Origin: a virus
Reading direction: 5' to 3' (one strand)
IMG/VR virus record: IMGVR_UViG_3300036945_000814
Coordinates: 43,026-107,025 of that record
DNA: 64,000 bases
Every line of letters begins with the position of its first letter. Position 1 is the stretch's first letter. Made by a program: the position numbers and the translations under genes. Below, piece after piece: positions 43,825-52,224 of the stretch. Under the pieces are notes generated by a model. The model had not been told where the DNA came from, did not search any database, and worked only from the letters and a program-made list of their open reading frames with translations.

Positions 43825-44774
43825 CGTTTAGCCGTACCAAGATCACCACGTCGAACGACACGGATCTTCCCCGTGTCGTCCACCTTGGATTGAACGTGAT
43901 CTGGTACGTCTATCGCCGCGCCGATCGCAAGCTCTACCTGCAACGGGAAGCCGCCGGCGCGCGTGGCGCCGAAGTCGAGATCGCACAGTTTGTGTCGGCC
44001 GTCGACGTCGCCATCGACCCCGGCGGCCTCAAGGCTTGGATCTACTTCGTCACCGACGGCTCGTTGCGTCGCATCGAAGTGACGACGACGTCGGAAACGC
44101 CATCGACGCAGGCGGTGCAGCGCAATGACGGATGGTACGAGCGCGTCCTCGTGCGCCCGTCGATGGGCACCGACAGCGCCTTCACGCCGACAGAGATCGG
44201 AGCGCCGACCATCGCTCTTTTCGATTCAGGGTCGCCGCTGACGAGAACGCTCGTCGCTATCCCACCGTCGGTGAACATCGGCCGCGTGAGCTTCCTGCGG
44301 ATCTACCGCGCCCTGTCGATCGCTGGAGCCGGCTTCCAGCTCTACGCTACGCTGCCCCTCCTCGGGGCGCCCTACGCCGTCGTCGACGTCCCCGCGGCGA
44401 CGAGCCCCGCGGCGCCGGTGTCGTGGATTGCTGACGCTGTGCGCGACGAAAGTGGCCGATACCTCGTGTCGCGATTCTCCAGCGTGGTTGTCGACAAGGC
44501 GCAAGCCGATGGCGACATTGTGCGGATGCGCTTGAGCATGGGATCGGAGTCTGGGTGGACTTCGGTCGATCGACCGCCGATCAAGTTTGCTGCACCGACG
44601 GACAGCTACCCCTTCGCAGGTCCGAGCATGGGATCGGAGTCTGGGTGGACTTCGGTCGATCGGCCGCCGATCAAGTTCGCTGCACCGACGGACAGCTACC
44701 TATTTGCAGGCGTTCCGAGCATGGGATCGGATTCGCGATGGACCTCAAACGGCATTGACGTGCTGAACCCGTAG
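43821..44774 (+). CDS. Tail protein with tandem C-terminal repeats
   Basis: The 317-residue product overlaps the J-like gene. Its N-terminus (VVHLGLNVIWYVYRRADRKL) resembles the N-terminus of the gene at 48887, suggesting related exposed tail components. The C-terminus holds two nearly identical 30-residue repeats beginning SMGSESGWTSVDRPPIKFAA and a partial third. Base use is less GC-rich than in the baseplate genes. A receptor-facing role is likely but inferred. Confidence 0.55.
   Translation: MTFSRTKITTSNDTDLPRVVHLGLNVIWYVYRRADRKLYLQREAAGARGAEVEIAQFVSAVDVAIDPGGLKAWIYFVTDGSLRRIEVTTTSETPSTQAVQRNDGWYERVLVRPSMGTDSAFTPTEIGAPTIALFDSGSPLTRTLVAIPPSVNIGRVSFLRIYRALSIAGAGFQLYATLPLLGAPYAVVDVPAATSPAAPVSWIADAVRDESGRYLVSRFSSVVVDKAQADGDIVRMRLSMGSESGWTSVDRPPIKFAAPTDSYPFAGPSMGSESGWTSVDRPPIKFAAPTDSYLFAGVPSMGSDSRWTSNGIDVLNP
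44535..44740 (+). repeat. Tandem direct repeats of 90 and 93 bp plus partial copy
   Basis: Copies begin at 44535, 44625 and 44718, each with AGCATGGGATCGGA. The first two are nearly identical apart from a few substitutions and a 3-base length change that keeps frame; the third is truncated. They encode the C-terminal repeats of the tail gene. Confidence 0.9.
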
Positions 44775-44783
44775 GATGGATCT

Positions 44784-47700
44784 ATGACAACGAAGATCAG
44801 CGTTCTCAACAACATCGTCGGGTGGTGCGAGTGGACGTTGCGGAACGAAGACGGTTCAATCGCGACGAAGGGGGAAGGCCCCAACTTGTTCACGCGCGTC
44901 GGCCGTCGCCAGATCCCCGGCTACATGGGACTTCCGACGTACATCGTCCTGCTCGACGACGAGAGGCCGGCCGGCATCAAAGAAGGCCTGACCACATTCA
45001 AGGTCGATCAGCTCTCCCCGTCGCCGATCAATGCGGCCGCGGTTTCCGTTTCTGGATTCATCCGCACCCTCACCACGTCATTCTCCTCGCCAAGCGGCGT
45101 GCGCACGATCCGAAAGATCGGCCTTCAAGGGATCGAGGGTTCGGTTTTCGGTCCCGAAGAGGGAGGACAGTCGCAAGTGAGTGCCTACCTTGAGCTGTCG
45201 CCGGCCATCGTGCAGCAGCCGGGGCAGTCTTTCGAGATCGTCTACCGGCTCGCCGTTGTGGTGAATCCGGCGAAGAATCTCAAGCGATGGCAGACGACGA
45301 CGCCGATCGACGAATCGTACTTCGCCGCTGATCTCGTCAACGGCGGCATCCCCGCTGGAAACTTTTTCCATTTTCTGCACAACGTGGTCGGTTCTCATTT
45401 CTTCGTCGACCAAGGCGCCGAGTACCGCGGCGTCCACATCGCCAATGGCGCTCAAAACTTCAACACCGGCGGCGGTGCGACGTTCTCGGACGGCACCATC
45501 CAACGACGAGGACGCGACACGACGCACCTCACCACCTCCGGCGAAAACGATCAGGTGGTTGGCGCCTACGGCATGAGCGCGGCCTCGCGAGGCAGCGTCA
45601 ACGGCAACAGCGACGCCGCATTGCTGGACGCCAGCAAGAGCTACGGTTTCTTCCCGCTCGTCGCCTACGAGGGCACGCTCACCAGCGTGTTCAAGCACCC
45701 TGCCGGGGAGACTTACCCGTTCAACGTGATCGGGTCGGTGGCGCTCTCGCAAGGAGCGATGGAAGTGCGAGGCCCATTCCGGCCTGACGACAGCAAGACC
45801 CCGTTCCATTGGGGCCACCACGTTGTCATTCAAGACAGTGGCGACACCGACCCCGGCACGGAGGGCACCTACACCGTGCTGCGCCACGGATGGGTCAGCT
45901 ACCCGTACCCGAGCTACTACGCGAACCCAAGCGACGACACCAACAGCCCTTGCCTCGGCCACGGCGGTCTTGCGATACCGGGCGACGTGGCCCTCGGGGC
46001 ACCGCGGCCGCAGCTCGTGTTCGATGGCGTGGACACCTATTGGTACGCCGGGCAGTTTGGCGGCATCAACGCTCGCCTCGCGCGGCAGCGAGCAGGAACC
46101 AACGAGCAGCAGTTTCTCGACGTGGTGGGCGATCTCACGAGGTACTACGGGTTCGACGTGAGAAATGCGAACACGGCTGAGTACAGCCTCGCCACCGACG
46201 GCGCGGGCATCGTGTTCATGGTGGAGGCCAGCACCCTTCTGGCGCAGCAGAAGGTCTATCAGATCGACAATCGCAAACCGGGCCGCCACTACCAACGGCC
46301 GAGCGGAGTCGTGCTCACGGCCAGCCCGCAGACGTTCACCGTTGACGCTGCCGACGAGATCCACGCCATGTTCCCGTTCGTGATCGGCGATGTCGGACGG
46401 AAGATCCGAACAGTGTCGACGCTCAACAACGGCGCCGACGTCGTTCGCACGATCACCGCGTACAACGGACCCAACAGCGTTGACGTTGACGGCGCGCCTT
46501 TCATCACCGAAAGCGCGATGCTTTGGCACTTCGTTACCGTCACGAAGGTTTCAACGGGCGCGCTCACGGGCATCGTGCGCCGAGGAAACTGCGAGTACGA
46601 CGCCACGAACGGCCGCCTCTGGCAGCTCACCGCCGCGGGCCTTGAGTTTTCTCTCAACGGCGGCGTGACGTGGACAAAGATCGACGAGACAAACGGGCTC
46701 ACAACGGCGCTGGCGAAAACCGTGATCTTGCAGCAGGGCAATGAGACACCCCGCGCCTTCGTCATCGGCAACGGCGGCAAGCTCTATTGGATCGACACGA
46801 GCAATGCGATCAACAAGTACACGCCCGTCCCTGTGACCGTGGTGAGCGGGACGCATGAGCGCGTGCTCATCGCCTCCTTGCCGGGGTTCGCCAACGGGTT
46901 CACCAAGGGCACGCTCACGTCTCTCTGCTACGACGGCACGGCGCCCGACCAGACAACGCACACCGACGGCGTGCTGTGGCTCGGACAGGACCGTACCTAT
47001 CAGCGCGGCCTGTGGCGCATGGCGTGCGGTCCGACGTTCATCGCCGGGGGCGCGACGCCCTACGACAACTGGACGATTCGCGGCTCGAACGTGAACGACT
47101 ACTTGGATCACAGTTTTCAAGAAGCTGTCGTGCTGTCCGATGGGCGCGTAATGCTATGCACCGCCGTGCGTAATCAGTGGGCGGTCGCCCGCGTGTCGGA
47201 AACGACGGGCCTTATCACATGGAGCTTCGAGGGTGCCGCCATATCGGCGACGACAAACGGCTTCTACGGCATGATCCACAGTAGGCCGGACGGCCGCGTT
47301 GCCTTTTTTGGCGGCACTTCACGGGCCGACGGGGGAACCCTCTCGGGCAAGCCCATTCAATACAGGTACAACGACCTCCTCGACGTCTGGGTGCCGTGGC
47401 ATGGCACCGCCGCGCAGTTCGATGCCCGCTTCGGGACGACGAACGGAGGAAAGCGCAAGTGTCACGCCGCCTTCCAACCCATCCTCGGGGTCGGAAAGAG
47501 CCACGGCATTTCCATCCGGTTTGTGCAGCTCGGCGTCGCCCCCGCTGACGAGTTCAAGGCTGCGGAGCGGTTCACCTTCATGGCGGCATGGGGCGTCGCC
47601 CGCACCAACGTGCAGGATGTGACGTGGCGCCACGACTGGAGCCAAGCTCTCACAGAGACGAAAGTCGAGGCAGAGGCAATCAAGATCGCGACCGGGAGGG

Positions 47701-48890
47701 GCGCGATTCAGGTGTTTTACCAACGCTACACCAGCGTCGGTCCCGGCCTGCCTCTCGCTCTTGGCGGCGGCGGTATCCCGTCCCTCGACAACCTCGGCGT
47801 CAACTACGGATGGCTGCCGGTAAAGGGGGATCTTCGCCTCTTGGGGGGCGGGGATGCCCCGGACACGAGCGTCGTCGGCGGGGCTGTAAGCTACTCGATC
47901 GCAAGGATCGGCCTCGACCTCGGTGTAGGGCCGCCGCCGATTTCCCGTCTTCACACTCTTTGGAGGGACGGCCAGTGGTACATTGGCCAGCGGTTCCATC
48001 GCGCCAGCGCCGATCGAGCTGACTTCCGTGTTTTCTTTTCCGACGACAACAGCATCTGGACCGAAGCGACCGCGGTTCGCTTCAAGTTCAACGGTGCTTC
48101 ACAGCCGGACGCTGGCTACAGATACGCCTACTTCGCAGAATACCCATATGGCGGTGCCATCGCCGAAAATGTCGGCGGCGCGCGGTCGATGATCTTCGAC
48201 CTTGAGTCGGCGGGATTGTCCGTCGGCGCACGCACACACCGCTACTGGCAGATCCATCTTGGCGTATCCGGCGCAGGCAACAACTTCGGCACCCCGTCTT
48301 TCGGTGGTGTGTGGGCGGAGGACGCCTCGTCGAATCCCATCGGGTTCACATCGAATCACAGGACCGACGAAGCCCACGACGTCGACCACGGTGGTAGCTG
48401 GATTCGTGAAGTCGACTTCATCCAGACGCGCACCGGCCTTTCGGGGCAGGGCGGGATCAACACCGTCGACGACGGTGACGGCAACGGCTACACCGACACG
48501 GTCACAATCGCCGCCGGCTCCTTCGATACCGGGGTCATTTCCACCGTGACTGACCTCCTTGCGTGGAAAGAATCGCCCGGCAGCGGCAACGGCTTTGTGC
48601 GCAGCGGGCCAGCAGCGGCAGCGAGTCGAGGTATGCCGTGGAGTCTCGGCCACCAAGCGAGATCACGGATCATCGCGGTGAGCCCTACGACGATCCAAGT
48701 CGCGAGCCCCATCATCCCCGACAATCTTGCGGCGGTGGACTTCGAGATCAGAAGGCCGGGAACCACAGCGTCGTTCGTCGCAGGTTGCTCTCCGCGGTAC
48801 GACATCCAAAGTGGCTACGTTCAGTTTCACAACGCAGACTTTGGCCGTGAGTTTCGGATCACGCGGAAAGTGATCATCCGCCTCCCATGA
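44784..48890 (+). CDS. Large receptor-binding or tail fibre protein
   Basis: This 1368-residue protein is the largest in the tail module. The first 170 residues (VGWCEWTLRNEDGSIATKGE, FEIVYRLAVVVNPAKNLKRW) look like a virion attachment domain. The rest is Gly/Asp/Tyr-rich beta structure with blade-like repeats (NGRLWQLTAAGLEFSLNGGV, KLYWIDTSNAINKYTP), compatible with a beta-propeller or lectin-like tip. Its codons carry more A and T than flanking genes, suggesting acquisition or fast evolution. ATG 44784 follows TAGGATGG. No depolymerase motif was seen. Confidence 0.6.
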   Translation: MTTKISVLNNIVGWCEWTLRNEDGSIATKGEGPNLFTRVGRRQIPGYMGLPTYIVLLDDERPAGIKEGLTTFKVDQLSPSPINAAAVSVSGFIRTLTTSFSSPSGVRTIRKIGLQGIEGSVFGPEEGGQSQVSAYLELSPAIVQQPGQSFEIVYRLAVVVNPAKNLKRWQTTTPIDESYFAADLVNGGIPAGNFFHFLHNVVGSHFFVDQGAEYRGVHIANGAQNFNTGGGATFSDGTIQRRGRDTTHLTTSGENDQVVGAYGMSAASRGSVNGNSDAALLDASKSYGFFPLVAYEGTLTSVFKHPAGETYPFNVIGSVALSQGAMEVRGPFRPDDSKTPFHWGHHVVIQDSGDTDPGTEGTYTVLRHGWVSYPYPSYYANPSDDTNSPCLGHGGLAIPGDVALGAPRPQLVFDGVDTYWYAGQFGGINARLARQRAGTNEQQFLDVVGDLTRYYGFDVRNANTAEYSLATDGAGIVFMVEASTLLAQQKVYQIDNRKPGRHYQRPSGVVLTASPQTFTVDAADEIHAMFPFVIGDVGRKIRTVSTLNNGADVVRTITAYNGPNSVDVDGAPFITESAMLWHFVTVTKVSTGALTGIVRRGNCEYDATNGRLWQLTAAGLEFSLNGGVTWTKIDETNGLTTALAKTVILQQGNETPRAFVIGNGGKLYWIDTSNAINKYTPVPVTVVSGTHERVLIASLPGFANGFTKGTLTSLCYDGTAPDQTTHTDGVLWLGQDRTYQRGLWRMACGPTFIAGGATPYDNWTIRGSNVNDYLDHSFQEAVVLSDGRVMLCTAVRNQWAVARVSETTGLITWSFEGAAISATTNGFYGMIHSRPDGRVAFFGGTSRADGGTLSGKPIQYRYNDLLDVWVPWHGTAAQFDARFGTTNGGKRKCHAAFQPILGVGKSHGISIRFVQLGVAPADEFKAAERFTFMAAWGVARTNVQDVTWRHDWSQALTETKVEAEAIKIATGRGAIQVFYQRYTSVGPGLPLALGGGGIPSLDNLGVNYGWLPVKGDLRLLGGGDAPDTSVVGGAVSYSIARIGLDLGVGPPPISRLHTLWRDGQWYIGQRFHRASADRADFRVFFSDDNSIWTEATAVRFKFNGASQPDAGYRYAYFAEYPYGGAIAENVGGARSMIFDLESAGLSVGARTHRYWQIHLGVSGAGNNFGTPSFGGVWAEDASSNPIGFTSNHRTDEAHDVDHGGSWIREVDFIQTRTGLSGQGGINTVDDGDGNGYTDTVTIAAGSFDTGVISTVTDLLAWKESPGSGNGFVRSGPAAAASRGMPWSLGHQARSRIIAVSPTTIQVASPIIPDNLAAVDFEIRRPGTTASFVAGCSPRYDIQSGYVQFHNADFGREFRITRKVIIRLP

Positions 48891-49405
48891 GCACCATCGC
48901 CCCTGTCGTCGACGCCGTCGCGGACGTGAAAGCCTTTGGCCTCTTCGCGTACCGCGGCGCGTTGTGGTCGATCTACGTCCGCGAGAGCGGCGAGCTTGAG
49001 CTGCACCGGACAGGCGATGCCGTGATGGCCCACACGTCCATCGACGTGCCTTTCCGCAAGAGGCAGCCGACGGCCACGGCCATCGGCGACGAGCTGTGCA
49101 TCGCATGGGCGGAGCCGACCTCTGGGGCGATCTTTTTCTCGCGGTGGGATCTCTCCGCGGGCAGGTACAGCGCGCAACCGTCGTCGATGGCGGTTGGATC
49201 TTCGCCGTCGATCAAGGTCTACAAGACGACGCGCTTGGTGCTCGGCTACCGTGACGGCGTCAACCGCTTCGTCTATCGGATCTCGGCGAACCTCGGGCTC
49301 ACATGGAGCGACGAGATCGTGGTTGATCCGCTGGCGATCACCGAGGTCGACATCGACGTGTTCCCGACGAGCGACAACAGTGCTTTCTTCGCCGAGACAA
49401 ACTGA
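48887..49405 (+). CDS. Small sialidase-like tail protein
   Basis: The 172-residue product overlaps the large fibre gene (ATGA). It contains YRGALWSIYVRESGELELHR and SANLGLTWSDEIVVDP, the latter like an Asp-box beta-propeller blade. It resembles the protein at 43821 at its N-terminus. Probably an accessory fibre or fibre chaperone; the fold is inferred from a few motifs. Confidence 0.5.
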   Translation: MSTIAPVVDAVADVKAFGLFAYRGALWSIYVRESGELELHRTGDAVMAHTSIDVPFRKRQPTATAIGDELCIAWAEPTSGAIFFSRWDLSAGRYSAQPSSMAVGSSPSIKVYKTTRLVLGYRDGVNRFVYRISANLGLTWSDEIVVDPLAITEVDIDVFPTSDNSAFFAETN

Positions 49406-49416
49406 AAAGGTGATCC

Positions 49417-49842
49417 ATGTCTGACGTCATCGTTGGCGGGTTCTTCGTCGACACCCTTGAGCTGACGTCGGTGCTCCCCGGCGAGGTCGAGGACAACGGC
49501 GGAACCGTGCTTGAGTTTGTGGGCAAGTTTGCCAACGCGCCCATTCAGATTTTCGTCGTCGTCTCCGGCGTCGAGGTGCCGTGCTACTCCGGCGTCTCCG
49601 GCAACGGCTACTCGCCGCGGCCGGTCACGGGCACGCAGCTCTTTGCCGTTACGCCGCCGCTGCCCAAGGGAGGCCCCTACACGATCCGAGGAAAGCAGGG
49701 CATCTTCGAGGCCGAGATCCCCGCCGCCCTCACCGTGCGCAACCGCAACTTCCGATCGCGCACCAGCGCACTCCGGCAGCTCATGCCGCCGCTTCTCCGC
49801 GCCGGTCCCCGGCGGCTGGATGTGACCGACCCGCTCGCATAG
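49417..49842 (+). CDS. Tail accessory protein, unknown
   Basis: The 141-residue product starts at ATG 49417 behind AAGGTG. It is a beta-rich N-terminal domain (DTLELTSVLPGEVEDNGGTV, IQIFVVVSGVEVPCYSGVSG) and a basic C-terminus (RTSALRQLMPPLLRAGPRRL). It lies among fibre genes. No family recognised. Confidence 0.5.
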   Translation: MSDVIVGGFFVDTLELTSVLPGEVEDNGGTVLEFVGKFANAPIQIFVVVSGVEVPCYSGVSGNGYSPRPVTGTQLFAVTPPLPKGGPYTIRGKQGIFEAEIPAALTVRNRNFRSRTSALRQLMPPLLRAGPRRLDVTDPLA

Positions 49843-49854
49843 GATCTGCCCGAC

Positions 49855-52215
49855 ATGCCTTCCAACGTCCTCACCTTCCCGCTCGGACCCGCCGAGGCCG
49901 TCCTCGACGGCATCGGCGACGAGCTGAATGAGCTGGCGGGCCTTCGGGTCACGCGGCTCGCGGCCCCGGCGTTGGCGTCGGCGACCTCGGTGACGACCGA
50001 AACGACGTTCACATGGCCGGACACGGGCGCGTTCTACATGGCGGGCGTGCTCTACGCCTACACCGGCAAGACCACGTCGAGCTTCACAGGGCTTACGCCG
50101 CCGGTGGCCGAGGATCTGCGGGCCATGACCCCGCTCGTCGACTGGAGCCAATCGTACAGCGCCTACGACCTCGCTCGGCGCGCGCTCCTCGTCGACTTCG
50201 CCGAGGACGAGTACCTTGATGCCCTCGGGCGAAACTACGGCGTGTTCCGGTTCCCCGGCCTGACCGACGACAGCTTCCGCTCGGCGATCAAGGCGCTCGC
50301 CTTCGCCCCCAAGGGCACCCTCGCCACGATCACGACGGTGCTCAACTACCTCGTCGGGCCGGGCAACTTCGACGTCTTCGAGGACTTGGTCAACTTCCCC
50401 AACTGCGTCTTCATCACGCTCGACGCCACCGTCGGCGCCGGCTCACAGGCAGGCAAGACGTTTTTCGGCGCGCGCGAGACGCAGACGTCGCTCACCGCTG
50501 CGACAGTGCAGACGCAGTACGAGCCCGTCGGCCTCGACGTCGACAGCGTCGCGTCGATCTTCCTCGCCCCCTTCCTGCACCACGCCTACTTCGACGTCGG
50601 CCCCTCGGCCGAGCCTGAGACGCCGTGGACGTACACCGGGGCGCAAGCCGAAGCCTCCGTCGTCACGCCCAACAACGACGGCTCTTTCCGCTTGCAGGAC
50701 ACGGGCGGCGCCCTCATCGGCGCGCAGTATCAGCGGACCCTGAACGCGACGACGACGACAGACGTCTTCGTGAAGGCCGCCGTGCGCCGTGTGTCGTCGA
50801 CGGTCAACGACGCCCTACAGATCCGCTTCGCCGACGGCGCGCGCGAGATCGCAGTCGGGTGGAACGCAACGCAGCTCTTTTTCTACAACACGACGACGCT
50901 GGCGCAGCTCGGCACCCCGTTCCTGCTCGACGTCGCTTCGCACACCATCGAGGTGCGCAAGCTCGGCGGCATCGACGGCCCCACCGCGGCCGTCGAGCTG
51001 TGGGTCGACGGCGTGCTGCGTGACAGCGCCCCCTACGCGAGCTTCCCCACCAGCGTCACGCGCCTTGTGCGGTTTGGATCGTTCTCGTCCGCGGGCCTGA
51101 TGGATTCGTCGTGGGCGACGTTGGAGGTGTTCACGCGCGACGAGAACACAAACTACTGGAACCAACGCAGGGTCGCCGACGGCACGGTCGCAATCGCCAA
51201 CCCTGCGCGCCTGACGAGCACAGGGTCGTTCTTCGATGCGATCTTCTCCGCCGGCCGGCCGGTGCAGGTTCGCGGCGGCACGGCGCTCCACGGGCGCCAC
51301 AACGGCCGCTACAAGGTCACGGCCGTCGGGCCGGCAGGCGCTTACGTCGACGTGACGGGCCTTGAGCACGCGGGCCTTGAGATCCTTTCCGCCGACACGG
51401 TTCGCTGTCCCGTGAACCACTACAACGGCTTCACAGCCGAAGACGCGGGCGTCGTCGCCACGCGCACCACCGGCGCCGGGGCCGCGGGCCTGATCTGGAA
51501 GGCACGCTACGGCGGCGGCGACGGCAACCTCATCACAGTCACGATCGTCGACCCGCCGGGCAACCTCGTTCCGCTGACGGTGAACGTCGTCGGCCCTGCC
51601 ATCACCGTCACGCTCGCCACAGACGGCGCGAGCACGCCGATCTCGACGGCAGCACAGGTGAAGGCGCTGATCGACGGCAACGTCACCGCGGCCGCCCTCG
51701 TCGAGATTGACCTCGTGCAATCGCCCGGCGGCGGCGTGGTCGCGCCCATCGCCGTCGGCAACCTCGCAGGCGGCGAGGACGGAAAGATCCTCTCGATTGC
51801 CAGCGCCGGCGCGCCTGCGAACAACGGGCTCCGCAAGATCGCCACGCTCATCGACTCACGCACCGTGCGCCTCGGATCTCACGTCACGCCAGCGGCCCTC
51901 TCCGTCCCTGACGTTGTGCAAGCGCGATGGAAGAAGAACCCCAACTTCGACACCGAGGCCGGGCTGACGTGGGAGGTCTTCGGGGCGGCCACCGTCGCCG
52001 CCGGCAACAACCTCACGATCCAACGTCAGCTCTATGCGGCGCTCGTTCCCGTCGAGGTCGTCTATCTCACGACGCGCACAGGCTCGGTGCTGCTCAACGA
52101 GTTTGACGTCAACACGGGCGCCCTTTTCCCGTTCTACTTGGCCGACCCGCTGGCGTTCGTTCGTGCGATCATCGACGCGATCACAGTGGCCGGCGTGACC
52201 CCGAAGTACAGGTGA
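49855..52215 (+). CDS. Baseplate tail protein fused to lectin-like domain
   Basis: Residues about 95-165 of 786 (ALLVDFAEDEYLDALGRNYG, LTDDSFRSAIKALAFAPKGT) match the Mu gp48/tail protein I family, which links baseplate and fibres. A concanavalin/LamG-like jelly roll follows at about 260-430 (AVELWVDGVLRDSAPYASFP, RLVRFGSFSSAGLMDSSWAT). A phage fibre domain lies at about 530-650. The fusion suggests a baseplate arm carrying its own carbohydrate-binding head. Confidence 0.65.
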   Translation: MPSNVLTFPLGPAEAVLDGIGDELNELAGLRVTRLAAPALASATSVTTETTFTWPDTGAFYMAGVLYAYTGKTTSSFTGLTPPVAEDLRAMTPLVDWSQSYSAYDLARRALLVDFAEDEYLDALGRNYGVFRFPGLTDDSFRSAIKALAFAPKGTLATITTVLNYLVGPGNFDVFEDLVNFPNCVFITLDATVGAGSQAGKTFFGARETQTSLTAATVQTQYEPVGLDVDSVASIFLAPFLHHAYFDVGPSAEPETPWTYTGAQAEASVVTPNNDGSFRLQDTGGALIGAQYQRTLNATTTTDVFVKAAVRRVSSTVNDALQIRFADGAREIAVGWNATQLFFYNTTTLAQLGTPFLLDVASHTIEVRKLGGIDGPTAAVELWVDGVLRDSAPYASFPTSVTRLVRFGSFSSAGLMDSSWATLEVFTRDENTNYWNQRRVADGTVAIANPARLTSTGSFFDAIFSAGRPVQVRGGTALHGRHNGRYKVTAVGPAGAYVDVTGLEHAGLEILSADTVRCPVNHYNGFTAEDAGVVATRTTGAGAAGLIWKARYGGGDGNLITVTIVDPPGNLVPLTVNVVGPAITVTLATDGASTPISTAAQVKALIDGNVTAAALVEIDLVQSPGGGVVAPIAVGNLAGGEDGKILSIASAGAPANNGLRKIATLIDSRTVRLGSHVTPAALSVPDVVQARWKKNPNFDTEAGLTWEVFGAATVAAGNNLTIQRQLYAALVPVEVVYLTTRTGSVLLNEFDVNTGALFPFYLADPLAFVRAIIDAITVAGVTPKYR

Positions 52216-52224
52216 GGGTGATAC

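Noticed and set aside
44755-44783. TTGACG and TAGGAT before the large fibre gene as a promoter
   Set aside because: Spacing between hexamers is only 11 bases, too short for sigma70-type recognition.
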